From the NCBI RefSeq assembly GCF_014192715.1, contig NZ_JACHYH010000001.1:806001-870000 (forward strand): a stretch of DNA of 64,000 nucleotides, read 5' to 3'. The translations under genes were made by a program, and so were the position numbers. Shown here in pieces: positions 48,659 through 58,165 of this stretch. The notes under the pieces were generated by a model. It did not search any database, had not been told where the DNA came from, and saw only the letters and a list, made by a program, of their open reading frames with translations. Positions within the stretch are counted from its first letter, which is position 1; each line of letters opens with the position of its first letter. The stretch is from Luteibacter sp. Sphag1AF. GTDB lineage: Bacteria; Pseudomonadota; Gammaproteobacteria; Xanthomonadales; Rhodanobacteraceae.

Positions 48659-51600
48659 GTGAACCCAAGCATCCTCAGTCCCGAACTCCCGACCGGCAGC
48701 GAGCCGGCGCGGGCACGCATCACATCCGCGTGGCTGCGCGACGAAACCGAAGCCGTCAACGATCTGCTGGCGCAGGCCACCCTGCCCCCCACCGAGCGCG
48801 AACATGTGATCGACGTGGCTGCGGGCCTGGTCTCGCGTGTACGCGTGCGCGCCAAGGATCAGAGCGCGGTGGAGTCCTTCATGCGCCAGTACGATCTTTC
48901 CAGCGAGGAAGGCGTGCTGCTCATGTGCGTGGCCGAAGCGCTGCTGCGCATTCCCGACAAGGTCACGGCCGACAAGCTCATCCGCGACAAGCTGGGTGAA
49001 GCGGACTGGAAAAAGCACCTGGGCCAGAGCGAGTCGCTCTTCGTCAATGCATCCACCTGGGGCCTGATGCTCACCGGTCACCTGGTGAACCTTGCCGAAG
49101 AAACCCGCCACGACTTCGCCAGCGCGCTGCGTCGCCTGGTGGGTCGCGCGGGTGAGCCGGTGGTGCGTCTGGCCGTACGTCAGGCCATGCGCATCATGGG
49201 CCACCAGTTCGTGATGGGGCGCACCATCAAGGAAGCGCTGGATCGTTCCGCCGAAAAAGAGCACGCGGTCTATCGCTATTCGTACGACATGCTGGGCGAA
49301 TCGGCGCTCACCCAGGAAACCGCCGAGCGTTACCAGCAGGACTACCGCGACGCCATCAACGCGCTGGGTGCGCGTGGTCCGTTCGCCAATAATCTGGACG
49401 CACCGTCCATCTCGGTGAAGCTCTCGGCGCTGCATCCGCGCTATGAAGTAGCCAACCGCGCACGTGCGCGCGCCGAGCTGGGCGCCAAGCTGCTTGAACT
49501 GTCGCAGCTGGCCATGAAGAACGGCATTGCGCTGTCTGTCGATGCCGAAGAAGCCGACCGCCTGGAACTGTCGCTGGACATCATCGGTGATGTGTTCGCG
49601 CACCCGTCGCTGGAAGGCTGGAACGGCCTGGGCATCGTCATTCAGGCGTACCAGAAGCGTGCTCCGTTCGTCATCGACTGGGTAACCGAGAAGGCACGCG
49701 AAACCGGCCGTCGCTGGTACGTGCGCCTGGTCAAGGGCGCCTACTGGGATGCCGAGGTCAAGCGCGCGCAGGAAAACGGTCTGCCCGGCTACCCGGTGTA
49801 CACGCGCAAGCCGAATACCGACGTGTCCTACCTCGCCTGTGCGCGTCGCCTGTTTGCGGCCGGTGCGGATGCGGTGTATCCGCAGTTCGCCACGCACAAC
49901 GCGCACACCATCGCCGCGATCAACCACATCGCACAGGGCCGCGCATACGAGAACCAGCGCCTGCACGGCATGGGTGCCGATCTTTACGCCGAGGTCATCG
50001 GCAAAGACAAGCTCAATGTGCCGTGCCGCGTGTATGCACCGGTCGGCAGCCATGAAGACCTGCTGCCGTACCTCGTGCGTCGCCTGCTGGAAAACGGCGC
50101 GAACACCAGCTTCGTCAATCGCGTGGTCGATGAAAGCGTGCCGGTGCGCGACCTCGTCGCCGACCCGTGCGAAACCGTCCGCGCCTTTGCTTCGATCCCC
50201 CACCCCCGTATCCCCCTGCCGGTCAATCTCTACGGCGAACTTCGGAAGAATTCCATGGGTATGAACTTTGCCAACGACAACGAACTGCGCGAGCTCGCGG
50301 AGTCCGTCAACCGTCACAGCGGCCCGTGGCACGCCGCTCCCCTCGTCGCTGGTGCGTCCAGCGCCGGTACGAAGGTGGAAGTGACCGATCCGTCCGACCG
50401 TCGCCGCGTCGTCGGCACGGTGGAGCTGGCCGACCCGTCGCTGGTGGAGCGCGCGCTCGCCAACGGCGTGGCCGCCCAGCCCGCCTGGGATCGCCTGCCG
50501 GCCGCCAGCCGCGCCGCCATCCTTGAGCACGCCGCTGAGCAGCTTGAGCACAACCGCGCTGAATTCATCGCCATGTGCGTGCGTGAAGCGGGCAAGAGCC
50601 TGCCGGACGCCATCGCTGAAATCCGCGAAGCAGCCGATTTCCTGCGTTACTACGCCACCATGGCGCGCCGCCACTTCGCACAGCCGGAGCAGCTTCCGGG
50701 GCCGACCGGCGAAAGCAACCAGCTGTTCCTCAACGGCCGTGGTGTCTTTGTCTGCATCAGCCCGTGGAACTTCCCGCTGGCCATCTTCCTCGGCCAGGTC
50801 GCCGCTGCACTGGCAGCGGGCAACGCCGTGGTCGCCAAGCCCGCCGAGCAGACCTCGCTGATCGGCTTCGCCGCCGTGAAGCTGCTGCACACCGCTGGTG
50901 TGCCCGCCGACGTGCTGCAGTACCTGCCGGGCGATGGTGCCACGGTAGGCGCCGCGCTCACCCGCGATCCGCGCGTGGCCGGCGTGGCCTTCACCGGCTC
51001 CACTGAAACGGCATGGGCGATCAACCGCGCCCTGGCGGCCCGTAACGCTCCCATCGCCGCACTGATCGCCGAAACCGGTGGCCAGAACGCGATGATCGCC
51101 GACTCCTCCGCGCTGCCCGAGCAGATCGTGAAGGACGTCGTGGCGTCCGCCTTCCAGTCGGCCGGCCAGCGCTGCTCGGCAGCACGCGTGCTGTTCGTGC
51201 AGGAAGACATCGCCGACAAGGTCGTGTCGATGCTTGCCGGTGCCATGGCCGAACTGAAAGTCGGCGATCCGGGCCTGCTGTCCACCGACGTGGGTCCGGT
51301 CATTGATGAAGACGCCCGCCAGATCCTGGTGGACCACGCCGCACGCATGGACCGCGAAGCGAAGAAGATCGGCGAAGTGAAGCTCACCGACGAAACCGCT
51401 CACGGCACGTTCTTCGCGCCGCGCGCCTACGAAATCCCGGGCCTGTCCACGCTGACCCGCGAAATCTTCGGCCCCGTGCTGCATGTGATCCGCTGGAAGG
51501 CCGACGAGCTGGACAAGGTGATCAACGAGATCAACGCCACCGGTTACGGCCTGACGCTCGGCATCCACAGCCGCATCGACGACACCATCGAGCACATCCA

Positions 51601-51811
51601 GAGCCGCGCGCGCGTGGGCAACTGCTACGTCAACCGCAACCAGATTGGCGCGGTCGTCGGTGTGCAGCCGTTCGGCGGCGAAGGCCTGTCCGGCACCGGC
51701 CCGAAGGCTGGCGGCCCGCACTACCTGTTCCGCTTTGCCGGCGAACGCACGCTCACGATCAACACCACGGCAGCCGGCGGCAACGCCTCGCTGCTGACGA
51801 TCGGCGAGTAA
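48659..51811 (+). CDS. putA: bifunctional proline dehydrogenase / P5C dehydrogenase PutA
   Basis: A 1,050-residue flavoenzyme that oxidises proline to glutamate. The N-terminal helical arm (about 15-130) leads into the FAD-binding proline dehydrogenase barrel (about 140-460, with VSLVKGAYWDAE-like VRLVKGAYWDAEVKRAQ). The NAD-dependent aldehyde dehydrogenase domain (about 530-1010) has Glu 805 (AETGGQNAM) and catalytic Cys 839 (SAGQRCSA). E. coli PutA (1,320 residues) also has a DNA-binding ribbon-helix-helix N-terminus. Nothing like it is present here, so this is the non-regulatory short form. The GTG at 48659 is the first plausible start. An intrinsic terminator follows. Confidence 0.96.
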   Translation: MNPSILSPELPTGSEPARARITSAWLRDETEAVNDLLAQATLPPTEREHVIDVAAGLVSRVRVRAKDQSAVESFMRQYDLSSEEGVLLMCVAEALLRIPDKVTADKLIRDKLGEADWKKHLGQSESLFVNASTWGLMLTGHLVNLAEETRHDFASALRRLVGRAGEPVVRLAVRQAMRIMGHQFVMGRTIKEALDRSAEKEHAVYRYSYDMLGESALTQETAERYQQDYRDAINALGARGPFANNLDAPSISVKLSALHPRYEVANRARARAELGAKLLELSQLAMKNGIALSVDAEEADRLELSLDIIGDVFAHPSLEGWNGLGIVIQAYQKRAPFVIDWVTEKARETGRRWYVRLVKGAYWDAEVKRAQENGLPGYPVYTRKPNTDVSYLACARRLFAAGADAVYPQFATHNAHTIAAINHIAQGRAYENQRLHGMGADLYAEVIGKDKLNVPCRVYAPVGSHEDLLPYLVRRLLENGANTSFVNRVVDESVPVRDLVADPCETVRAFASIPHPRIPLPVNLYGELRKNSMGMNFANDNELRELAESVNRHSGPWHAAPLVAGASSAGTKVEVTDPSDRRRVVGTVELADPSLVERALANGVAAQPAWDRLPAASRAAILEHAAEQLEHNRAEFIAMCVREAGKSLPDAIAEIREAADFLRYYATMARRHFAQPEQLPGPTGESNQLFLNGRGVFVCISPWNFPLAIFLGQVAAALAAGNAVVAKPAEQTSLIGFAAVKLLHTAGVPADVLQYLPGDGATVGAALTRDPRVAGVAFTGSTETAWAINRALAARNAPIAALIAETGGQNAMIADSSALPEQIVKDVVASAFQSAGQRCSAARVLFVQEDIADKVVSMLAGAMAELKVGDPGLLSTDVGPVIDEDARQILVDHAARMDREAKKIGEVKLTDETAHGTFFAPRAYEIPGLSTLTREIFGPVLHVIRWKADELDKVINEINATGYGLTLGIHSRIDDTIEHIQSRARVGNCYVNRNQIGAVVGVQPFGGEGLSGTGPKAGGPHYLFRFAGERTLTINTTAAGGNASLLTIGE

Positions 51812-51834
51812 TACCGCGTCAGGGCAACCTCCAG

Positions 51835-51865
51835 AGCCGCGCTCCGCAAGGGGCGCGGCTTTTTT
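51835..51865 (+). terminator. intrinsic terminator after putA
   Basis: AGCCGCGC (51835-51842) pairs with GCGCGGCT (51853-51860) around a 10-nt loop and runs into T5. It lies 23 bp after the putA stop. Confidence 0.88.
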
Positions 51866-51930
51866 ACGCCGCCGCTTCCTGCGGTATCGCTGCGCGCAGG
51901 CTCCTGACGCATCCGCGACGGCGCTCGCGC

Positions 51931-51936
51931 TAGGAT
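51931..51936 (+). promoter_or_regulatory. candidate -10 hexamer for the aldehyde dehydrogenase gene
   Basis: TAGGAT (4 of 6 match) ends 7 nt before the ATG at 51944. There is no Shine-Dalgarno sequence. It is weaker than the sites at rlmI and envC. Confidence 0.25.
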
Positions 51937-51943
51937 GCGGCTC

Positions 51944-53326
51944 ATGACCGATCTCATGAGCCTTCTCCAGCGTCAGCGCGCCGCTGCACTCGCCGAACCC
52001 CTCCCGCACTGGGTGACCCGGCAGCGCCGGCTTCGTCAGTTGCGCGCCCTGCTGATAGAGAACCGCGATGCCATCGGAGCGGCCATCGACGCCGACTTCG
52101 CAGGTCGTCCACGTGAGGAAACGGATCTGCTGGAGATCTTCCCCAGCCTTTCCGGCATCGACTATGCCCTGAAGCACACCCGTCGCTGGATGAAACCAAA
52201 GCGGCAATGGGCCAACCTCATGTTCCTGCCAGCGCGCACCACACTGACGCCGCAGCCTGTGGGCGTGGTGGGCGTGATTGTGCCGTGGAACTATCCGCTG
52301 TATCTGGCGGTGGGGCCGCTGACCGACGCGCTGGCGGCGGGCAACCGCGTGATGCTGAAGATGTCCGAGCTTACGCCCGCGTTCTCCGCGCGCTTCGCCG
52401 AACTGGTATCACGCTATTTCGCCGACGATGAAGTCGCGGTCGTGCAAGGCGACGCCGAGGTGGGCAAGGCGTTCTCTGCCCTGCCTTTCGATCATTTGCT
52501 GTTTACCGGCTCGACCGCCGTGGGACGGGAAGTGATGCGGGCGGCAGCAGAGCACCTGACCCCCGTCACGCTGGAACTGGGCGGCAAGTCGCCTGCCATC
52601 GTCGGGCCGGGCGCCCGCTTCGACAACGCCGTTCAACGCATCGTGTATGGGAAGCTGGTGAACGCTGGCCAGACCTGCATTGCACCAGACTACGCGCTGG
52701 TACCACGTGAGCGGGTGGATGAATTCGTGCAGCAAGCCACCGCTGCCATTACCGCGTCGTATCCCGACCTGCGCAACAACTCGCAGTACGCGAGCATCAT
52801 TTCATCACGACACCGCGAGCGCCTGGCAGCCGTACTGGATGACGCGAAACAACAGGGCGCCACCATCCACACCGTGGCAACGGTGCGAGATGCCGCATTT
52901 GCCCCCACGCTGGTAACCGGCGTGAGTGACAGCATGCGCATCATGCGCGAGGAACTGTTCGGGCCACTTCTTCCTGTGGTGGCCTATGACACGCTGGATG
53001 AAGCCATTGCATATATCAACCGGCATGATCGCCCGCTGGCGCTGTATGTTTTTGACGACAACGACACCAACGTGCGCAACGTGCTGGAGCGCACGCATGC
53101 CGGCGGCGTGACCGTCAACGACACGCTGTTCCACATCGCGCAGCATCATTTGCCGTTTGGTGGCATCGGGCCGTCGGGCATGGGGAGCTATCACGGCGAG
53201 GCCGGGTTTCAGCGGTTTTCTCACAGGAAGCCGGTACTACGCCAGGCGCGGCTCAATGGAGCAAAGATGCTGGCGCCGCCATATGGACGTCTATTCAAGA
53301 ATCTGGCGTCCCGGCTTTTGCGCTAG
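51944..53326 (+). CDS. aldehyde dehydrogenase, coniferyl-aldehyde dehydrogenase-like
   Basis: A 460-residue NAD(P)-dependent aldehyde dehydrogenase of the class-3-like, membrane-tethered or coniferyl aldehyde dehydrogenase (CalB) group. The catalytic Glu 211 lies in LELGGKSPAIVG and Cys 245 in NAGQTCIAPDYAL. VGVVGVIVPWNYPLYL and EELFGPLLPVV are conserved. The basic C-terminus (RLFKNLASRLLR) could associate with the membrane. The substrate is predicted from family only. In-frame ATGs at 51935, 51944 and 51956 are possible; 51944 gives a normal N-terminus. It is independent of putA because a terminator separates them. Confidence 0.88.
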   Translation: MTDLMSLLQRQRAAALAEPLPHWVTRQRRLRQLRALLIENRDAIGAAIDADFAGRPREETDLLEIFPSLSGIDYALKHTRRWMKPKRQWANLMFLPARTTLTPQPVGVVGVIVPWNYPLYLAVGPLTDALAAGNRVMLKMSELTPAFSARFAELVSRYFADDEVAVVQGDAEVGKAFSALPFDHLLFTGSTAVGREVMRAAAEHLTPVTLELGGKSPAIVGPGARFDNAVQRIVYGKLVNAGQTCIAPDYALVPRERVDEFVQQATAAITASYPDLRNNSQYASIISSRHRERLAAVLDDAKQQGATIHTVATVRDAAFAPTLVTGVSDSMRIMREELFGPLLPVVAYDTLDEAIAYINRHDRPLALYVFDDNDTNVRNVLERTHAGGVTVNDTLFHIAQHHLPFGGIGPSGMGSYHGEAGFQRFSHRKPVLRQARLNGAKMLAPPYGRLFKNLASRLLR

Positions 53327-53362
53327 GAAAGCACCGCGAGCAAGATCCCTCTTGCCAGAACG

Positions 53363-53386
53363 AAAAAAGCCGCCCGAGGGCGGCTT
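53363..53386 (-). terminator. intrinsic terminator after the M3 peptidase gene
   Basis: AAGCCGCCC/GGGCGGCTT (53367-53375, 53378-53386) forms a tight stem. On the minus strand it runs into T6 (53368-53363). It lies between two convergent genes and may also weakly stop the aldehyde dehydrogenase transcript. Confidence 0.82.
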
Positions 53387-53409
53387 CTCTCTAGGCATCA
53401 ACAACTGCC

Positions 53410-55599
53410 TTACTTCAACCCACGATCCTTGAGCATCGGCTCGATGCTCGGCTCCTTGCCGCGGAAGTCGCGGTACAGCTTGCCCAGTTCGACCGTGTTG
53501 CCACGCGACAGGATCTTGTCGCGGAAGATCTGGCCGTTCTCGCGGGTCAGGCCGCCGTGCTCGGTGAACCACTGGAACGCATCTGCATCGAGCATCTGCG
53601 TCCACAGGTAAGCGTAGTAGCCAGCGGCGTAGCCGTTACCCCAGATGTGCTGGAAGTAGCTGCTGCGGTAGCGCGGCGGAACCTGCGCCATCGTGAAGCC
53701 GGCCTTCTTCAGTGCCTGGGTTTCAAACGCGTCGACGTCCTGCTTCGGAGCGCCGGCGGGCAGCATGTGCCACTGCATGTCGAGCAGTGCCGCCGAGATG
53801 AGCTCGCTCATCGCATAGCCCTGGTTGAAGCTGCCAGCCTTCTTGATCTTCTCGACCAGTTCGGCAGGCATCGGCTCGCCCGTCTTGTAGTGCTTCGCGT
53901 AGTTGGCGAACACCTTCGGATCGGAAGCCCAGTGCTCGTTGAACTGGGACGGGAATTCCACGAAGTCGCGCGCCGTACTGGTGCCCGACAGGATCGGGTA
54001 CTGCTGGTTCGCGAAGATGCCGTGCAGGCCGTGGCCAAACTCATGGAACATCGTGACCACGTCGTCGAACGACAGCAGCGCAGGCTGTCCATCAGCCGGC
54101 TTGGTGAAGTTGGCCACGTTGTAGATGACCGGCTTGGTGCCGAACAGCTTCGACTGTTGCACGAAGTTGCTCATCCATGCACCGCCGCCCTTGTTGTCAC
54201 GCTTGAAGTAGTCAGCGTAGAACAGCGCCATGGACGTGCCGTCCTTGTCGAACACTTCAAACACGCGGACGTCCGGCTGATAGACCGGGATATCCTTGCG
54301 CTCCTTGAAGGTCAGGCCGTAGAGCTGGTTGGCGGCGAAGAACACGCCGTTCTGCAGCACACTGTCCAGCTCGAAGTACGGCTTGATCTGCGCTTCGTCG
54401 AGGTCATAGCGGGCCTTGCGGACCTTCTCCGCATAGTGATCCCAATCCCATGCCTCGGCCTTGAAGCCACCCTTTTCCTTGTCGATCACGCTCTGGATGT
54501 CTTTCGCTTCCACCGTGGCGCGGGCGACAGCGGCGGGCACCAGACGCTCCATGAACTTCTCGGCCGTCTGCGGCGTCTTGGCCATCTGGTCGTCCAGCTT
54601 CCATGCGGCGTAGCTCGGGAAGCCAAGCAGCTTGGCCTGGTCAGCGCGAAGCTGGGCGATGCGCGACACCAGCTCGCGCGTGTCGTTGGCATCGCCATGT
54701 TCAGCGCGATCCCACGAGGCCTTGAACAGCTTCTCGCGGGTGTCACGGTCGTTCAGATCTTTCAGGGCCGGCTGCTGCGTGGTGTTCTGCAGCGTGATGA
54801 CGTACTTGCCGTCCAGCTTGCGATCGGCAGCGGCCTTGACGGCTGCATTGATATCGCCATCGGAGAGGCCGTCGAGCTTCGCCTTGTCGTCCACCAACAG
54901 CGCACCACTCTTCGTGGCAGCAAGCAGGCGGTTGGTGAACTGGGTGCTGAGCGCCGACTCTTCCTTGTTGAGCTCTTTCAGCTTCGTCTTGTCTGCATCG
55001 GACAGACGCGCGCCAGCGTGCACGAAATCGTTGTAGTAGTACTCAAGCAGACGCTCCGATTCCGGATCGAGCTTCAGCGTGGCGCGCTCGTTGTAGAGCG
55101 TTTCGATGCGCTTGAAGAGCTTGTCGTTGAGGCGAATGGCATCGCTGTGTTCGGTGAGGCGCGGCGACTCTTCCTCTTCCACCTTCTGCAGCGTGTCGTT
55201 GGTGTTGGCAGCGGTTACGGCGCTGAAGGCCAGCACCACGCGCGTCAGCAGCGCGCCGGACTTCTCCAGGGCGACCAGCGTGTTCTCGAACGTGGGCGCT
55301 TCGGTCTGGTTGGCGATGGCCTCGACTTCCACCAGATGCTGCTTCATGCCTTCTTCCAGCGCGGGCTGGTAGTCGGCATCGTGGATCTTGTCGAAAGGCG
55401 GTGCCTGGAACGGCAGCGTGCTCTGGGCGAAGAACGGGTTCTCGGACATCGGTTTCGCTGCCGTGGTGGCGGCCGACGCAGGCGCTGCGGGTGCAGTGCT
55501 GGCCGGTGCGGGAGCGGCCTTGTCGGCAGGTTCAGAGGACTGAGAGCATGCGCCCAGCGCAAGCGAAGAGGCGATCACGAGAGTACGGATCCGGAGCAT
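53410..55599 (-). CDS. exported M3-family zinc metallopeptidase (Dcp/oligopeptidase type)
   Basis: A 729-residue peptidase of the thimet oligopeptidase/Dcp family. The N-terminus has a lipoprotein signal (SSLALGAC, Cys at about 18), followed by an Ala/Pro-rich linker of about 30 residues, so it is probably a periplasm-facing lipoprotein. The zinc motif is HEFGHGLHG, with the third Glu ligand in the following SGTSTARDFVEFPSQFNEHW region. The C-terminal YRSSYFQHIWGNGYAAGYYAY is typical of Dcp. The ATG at 55599 is chosen with AGGGA about 10 nt upstream; an ATG at 55608 is close behind. An intrinsic terminator follows. Confidence 0.93.
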   Translation of the reverse strand: MLRIRTLVIASSLALGACSQSSEPADKAAPAPASTAPAAPASAATTAAKPMSENPFFAQSTLPFQAPPFDKIHDADYQPALEEGMKQHLVEVEAIANQTEAPTFENTLVALEKSGALLTRVVLAFSAVTAANTNDTLQKVEEEESPRLTEHSDAIRLNDKLFKRIETLYNERATLKLDPESERLLEYYYNDFVHAGARLSDADKTKLKELNKEESALSTQFTNRLLAATKSGALLVDDKAKLDGLSDGDINAAVKAAADRKLDGKYVITLQNTTQQPALKDLNDRDTREKLFKASWDRAEHGDANDTRELVSRIAQLRADQAKLLGFPSYAAWKLDDQMAKTPQTAEKFMERLVPAAVARATVEAKDIQSVIDKEKGGFKAEAWDWDHYAEKVRKARYDLDEAQIKPYFELDSVLQNGVFFAANQLYGLTFKERKDIPVYQPDVRVFEVFDKDGTSMALFYADYFKRDNKGGGAWMSNFVQQSKLFGTKPVIYNVANFTKPADGQPALLSFDDVVTMFHEFGHGLHGIFANQQYPILSGTSTARDFVEFPSQFNEHWASDPKVFANYAKHYKTGEPMPAELVEKIKKAGSFNQGYAMSELISAALLDMQWHMLPAGAPKQDVDAFETQALKKAGFTMAQVPPRYRSSYFQHIWGNGYAAGYYAYLWTQMLDADAFQWFTEHGGLTRENGQIFRDKILSRGNTVELGKLYRDFRGKEPSIEPMLKDRGLK

Positions 55600-55698
55600 G
55601 TGGCGCATTTCCCTGTTCGGACGGCAAAGCGACGACTCTAGCGTCGCCCGGCCGCGCCAACAACCGCCGTCGGTCATGCCCCCGGCGGTGCTCCGGGC

Positions 55699-56043
55699 TC
55701 AGCGCATGTCGCGAAGCTGCCAGTTCGGCCCGATCAGCCAGGTCAGCCGCTGCCTGACGATGCTCATCGGCAGCGTGGTAACCAGTTCGATATCGGCGCG
55801 ATCACTGCCCTGCTTGCCGGTAGCGCTGGCAGACGGGTCGGTGACACCCAGTGCCGGACTCACTTCGTCCGGGTCTGGCTGCATCGCCTTCCAGCGCTGG
55901 AACAGCGCGTCGTTGCGGAGTGCATCGGCGAGATCGGCGGCCAGCTTTTCCGGGCCAATGCCCTCGAAGGCCAGTGACGGCTCGCTGCCGCGTGCGCCGG
56001 GCAGATCGGCGACGGAAAGGTAGTAACGGTGAGTGGTAGCCAT
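55699..56043 (-). CDS. conserved hypothetical protein
   Basis: A 114-residue soluble, acidic protein, MATTHRYYLSVADLPGARG followed by a helix (KLAADLADALRNDALFQRWKAM), a Ser/Ala-rich linker and a C-terminal ELVTTLPMSIVRQRLTWLIG. No domain is recognised. Codon usage and the absence of competing frames support a real gene, but no good Shine-Dalgarno is seen. It lies between bioD and the M3 peptidase on the same strand. Confidence 0.6.
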   Translation of the reverse strand: MATTHRYYLSVADLPGARGSEPSLAFEGIGPEKLAADLADALRNDALFQRWKAMQPDPDEVSPALGVTDPSASATGKQGSDRADIELVTTLPMSIVRQRLTWLIGPNWQLRDMR

Positions 56044-56084
56044 TGGATGAGCTTAGCCAGTGGACGTTGTGGGAGCGTGAATCG

Positions 56085-56756
56085 TCAGGCGAACACGGAC
56101 ACGTCGATCAACGACGCCGCCTCTTTCGACGACATGCCATGCGGGACGATGCCCAGGCACGGCGCAGGCAGCAGCTCCCGAAGGGTCTGAATGTTGTCCT
56201 CGCGCAGCGCCATGTCCGGGTCGATGGCGTTGCCGATCCATCCGACCAGTGGGCAGCCGTCCGCCAGGATGGCACGCGCCGTCAATTGCGCATGACTGAT
56301 GCAACCCAGCCGCAAGCCGACCACCAGCACCACCGGCAAGCCCCATGCACGCGGAATGTCGCTGGCGCACAGGGTGGGCGACAACGGCACCATCCAGCCG
56401 CCTACGCCCTCCACTACCACGCGGTCGTAGCGGGCAGACAGGCCATCGAAGGCGGGCATCAGGGACGGCAGGTCGATGACCACGCCCGCCTGACGGGCAG
56501 CCAGGTGCGGCGCCACGGCTGGCTCCAGCGCCAGCGGATTCACCAGCGCGTAGTCCGGATGCGGATGGCTGGCGGCTTGCAGCGCCAGCGCATCTTCGTT
56601 GCGCAGCCCGTCCGGCGTGAGCTCGCAGCCACTGGCCACCGGCTTCATGCCGGTGACGCGCTGCCCCCGCGCTGCGAGGGCGTGAATCAGGGCACACGCG
56701 ACGTGGGTCTTACCGATGCCGGTATCGGTGCCGGCGACAAAAAGACTGGAATTCAT
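56085..56756 (-). CDS. bioD: dethiobiotin synthetase
   Basis: A 223-residue ATP-dependent carboxylase that closes the ureido ring of dethiobiotin. The P-loop GTDTGIGKT (residues 9-17) is intact, as are MKPVASGC and VEGVGGWMVPLSPTLCASD. Other biotin genes are not in the window, so bioD is separate from a bioBFHC-type cluster here. The ATG at 56756 gives the typical N-terminus right before the P-loop. It is divergent from the sulfoxide reductase gene across 72 bp. Confidence 0.94.
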   Translation of the reverse strand: MNSSLFVAGTDTGIGKTHVACALIHALAARGQRVTGMKPVASGCELTPDGLRNEDALALQAASHPHPDYALVNPLALEPAVAPHLAARQAGVVIDLPSLMPAFDGLSARYDRVVVEGVGGWMVPLSPTLCASDIPRAWGLPVVLVVGLRLGCISHAQLTARAILADGCPLVGWIGNAIDPDMALREDNIQTLRELLPAPCLGIVPHGMSSKEAASLIDVSVFA

Positions 56757-56828
56757 GGGACTCCGGGCTTGCACAATGGATAGGAAACCACCATAGAGGT
56801 GGCCTCACCCGACAACCTGCAGTGTCCC

Positions 56829-57317
56829 ATGTTCGAGACGACCACGATCCGCACCGACGACAAAGCCACGCTCTACAAGGAGTTGGCACAGCAGGCTTCC
56901 GGCATTCTTGCCGGCGAAACGAATCTGGTGGCCAATGCCGCCAACTTCGCCGCCCTGGTGTTCAACGCGCTGCCGGACATCAACTGGTCGGGCTTCTACC
57001 TGTTCGACGGCACGGAGCTGGTGGTCGGCCCGTTCCAGGGCAAACCCGCCTGCGTGCGCATCGCACTGGGTCGCGGGGTATGTGGCGCGGCCGCCAGCAC
57101 CCGTGAAACCCAGCTGGTGGTCGACGTCCACCAGTTCGAGGGTCACATCGCCTGCGACGCGGCTTCGCAGTCGGAAATCGTGGTGCCGCTGGTCAGGGCC
57201 GACGGCACGCTGCTGGGCGTCTGGGACGTGGACAGCCCGTCGGTGGGTCGCTTCGACGATGAAGACCGCGCTGGCATGGAAGAACTCTGCCGCGTGTTCA
57301 TGACCAGCGTGGCCTGA
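56829..57317 (+). CDS. msrC: free methionine-(R)-sulfoxide reductase (GAF domain)
   Basis: A 162-residue GAF-fold fRMsr (YebR/MsrC). It has the conserved NWSGFYLFDG segment and three Cys (KPACVRIALG, GRGVCGAA and GHIACDAAS, at about 76, 86 and 110) that form the resolving and catalytic set. VVPLVRADGTLLGVWDVDSP is also typical. It reduces free Met-R-sulfoxide with thioredoxin. The ATG at 56829 starts 10 codons inside the open frame and is the family-like start. It converges on engB. Confidence 0.93.
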   Translation: MFETTTIRTDDKATLYKELAQQASGILAGETNLVANAANFAALVFNALPDINWSGFYLFDGTELVVGPFQGKPACVRIALGRGVCGAAASTRETQLVVDVHQFEGHIACDAASQSEIVVPLVRADGTLLGVWDVDSPSVGRFDDEDRAGMEELCRVFMTSVA

Positions 57318-57333
57318 TCGGCGCGGCGCGCCC

Positions 57334-57987
57334 TTACAGTTCGTGAGCGCGCGGAGTCTTCAGTAGCTCGATGATGCGGGCGCGGGCTTCGTCCACGCCC
57401 GTTTTCGCCGACGAAGAGAACACCTGCGCCGTACCGGGGACGCCATCGGTGCGCATCTGCTTGCGCAGTGCTTCCAGGGCGGCGGATGCCTGGCCGCGGG
57501 AAATCTTGTCCGCCTTGGTCAGCAGCACGTGGCAGGGCAATTCGGTGTCGGCGCAGAACCCGAGCATCATCCGGTCGAAATCCTTGAGCGGATGGCGGAT
57601 GTCCACGATCAACACCACACCACGCAGGCTGCGGCGCATTTTCAGGTAGGCGTCGATCTCACCACGCCAGTGCATGCGCATGGCCTCAGGCACCTTCGCG
57701 TAGCCATAGCCCGGAAGGTCGATCAGGCGCGCCACCAGCGGCGCCGTGCCCTCCTCGCCCTTCAGCGGCGGCAGATCAAACACCACCATCTGCTGGGTGC
57801 GACCCGGCGTCTTGGACGTGCGCGCCAGACCGTTGTGTCCCGTCAACGCATTGAGCGCGCTGGATTTACCGGCGTTGGAGCGGCCGGCAAATGCCACTTC
57901 GGCGCCCGCGTCGTAGGGGAGCTGGGTGATCTCGTGGGCGGCCAGCACAAAGGTGGCGCCATTCAATACGTTATGGATCGGAGGCAT
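57334..57987 (-). CDS. engB: ribosome biogenesis GTP-binding protein EngB (YsxC/YihA)
   Basis: A 217-residue essential GTPase for 50S assembly. The G1 loop GRSNAGKSS (35-43), G3 DLPGYGYAKVP, G4 LTKADK and G5 FSSSAKTG are all present. The ATG at 57987 is the family-typical start; the open frame continues about 120 codons upstream, but that part is Gly/Ala low-complexity antisense to the cytochrome gene. Divergent from the cytochrome c4 gene, an arrangement common in this order. Confidence 0.95.
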   Translation of the reverse strand: MPPIHNVLNGATFVLAAHEITQLPYDAGAEVAFAGRSNAGKSSALNALTGHNGLARTSKTPGRTQQMVVFDLPPLKGEEGTAPLVARLIDLPGYGYAKVPEAMRMHWRGEIDAYLKMRRSLRGVVLIVDIRHPLKDFDRMMLGFCADTELPCHVLLTKADKISRGQASAALEALRKQMRTDGVPGTAQVFSSSAKTGVDEARARIIELLKTPRAHEL

Positions 57988-58165
57988 AAGAGGCACATGC
58001 GTCAGCCGAAGACGGCGACGGAAAGCTTGAGGATGGGCGGGCAGTGTATGCGATGCTGCCCCCGGCGTGCGTTTGACCGCCCCCTGTGTGAAAAGGAATA
58101 ATTCTTCGGTTGCGACGTGTGTGCGCACACGGTCGATCCAGCAGCACCCCCTTTGGAGAGAGTGT

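Noticed and set aside
48503-52207. 1,234-codon open frame on the minus strand
   Set aside because: It is fully antisense to putA, whose domains and catalytic residues are unmistakable; the frame is open because of high GC at third positions.
53557-55641. 694-codon open frame on the plus strand
   Set aside because: Antisense shadow of the M3 peptidase gene; no recognisable domains and no ribosome site.
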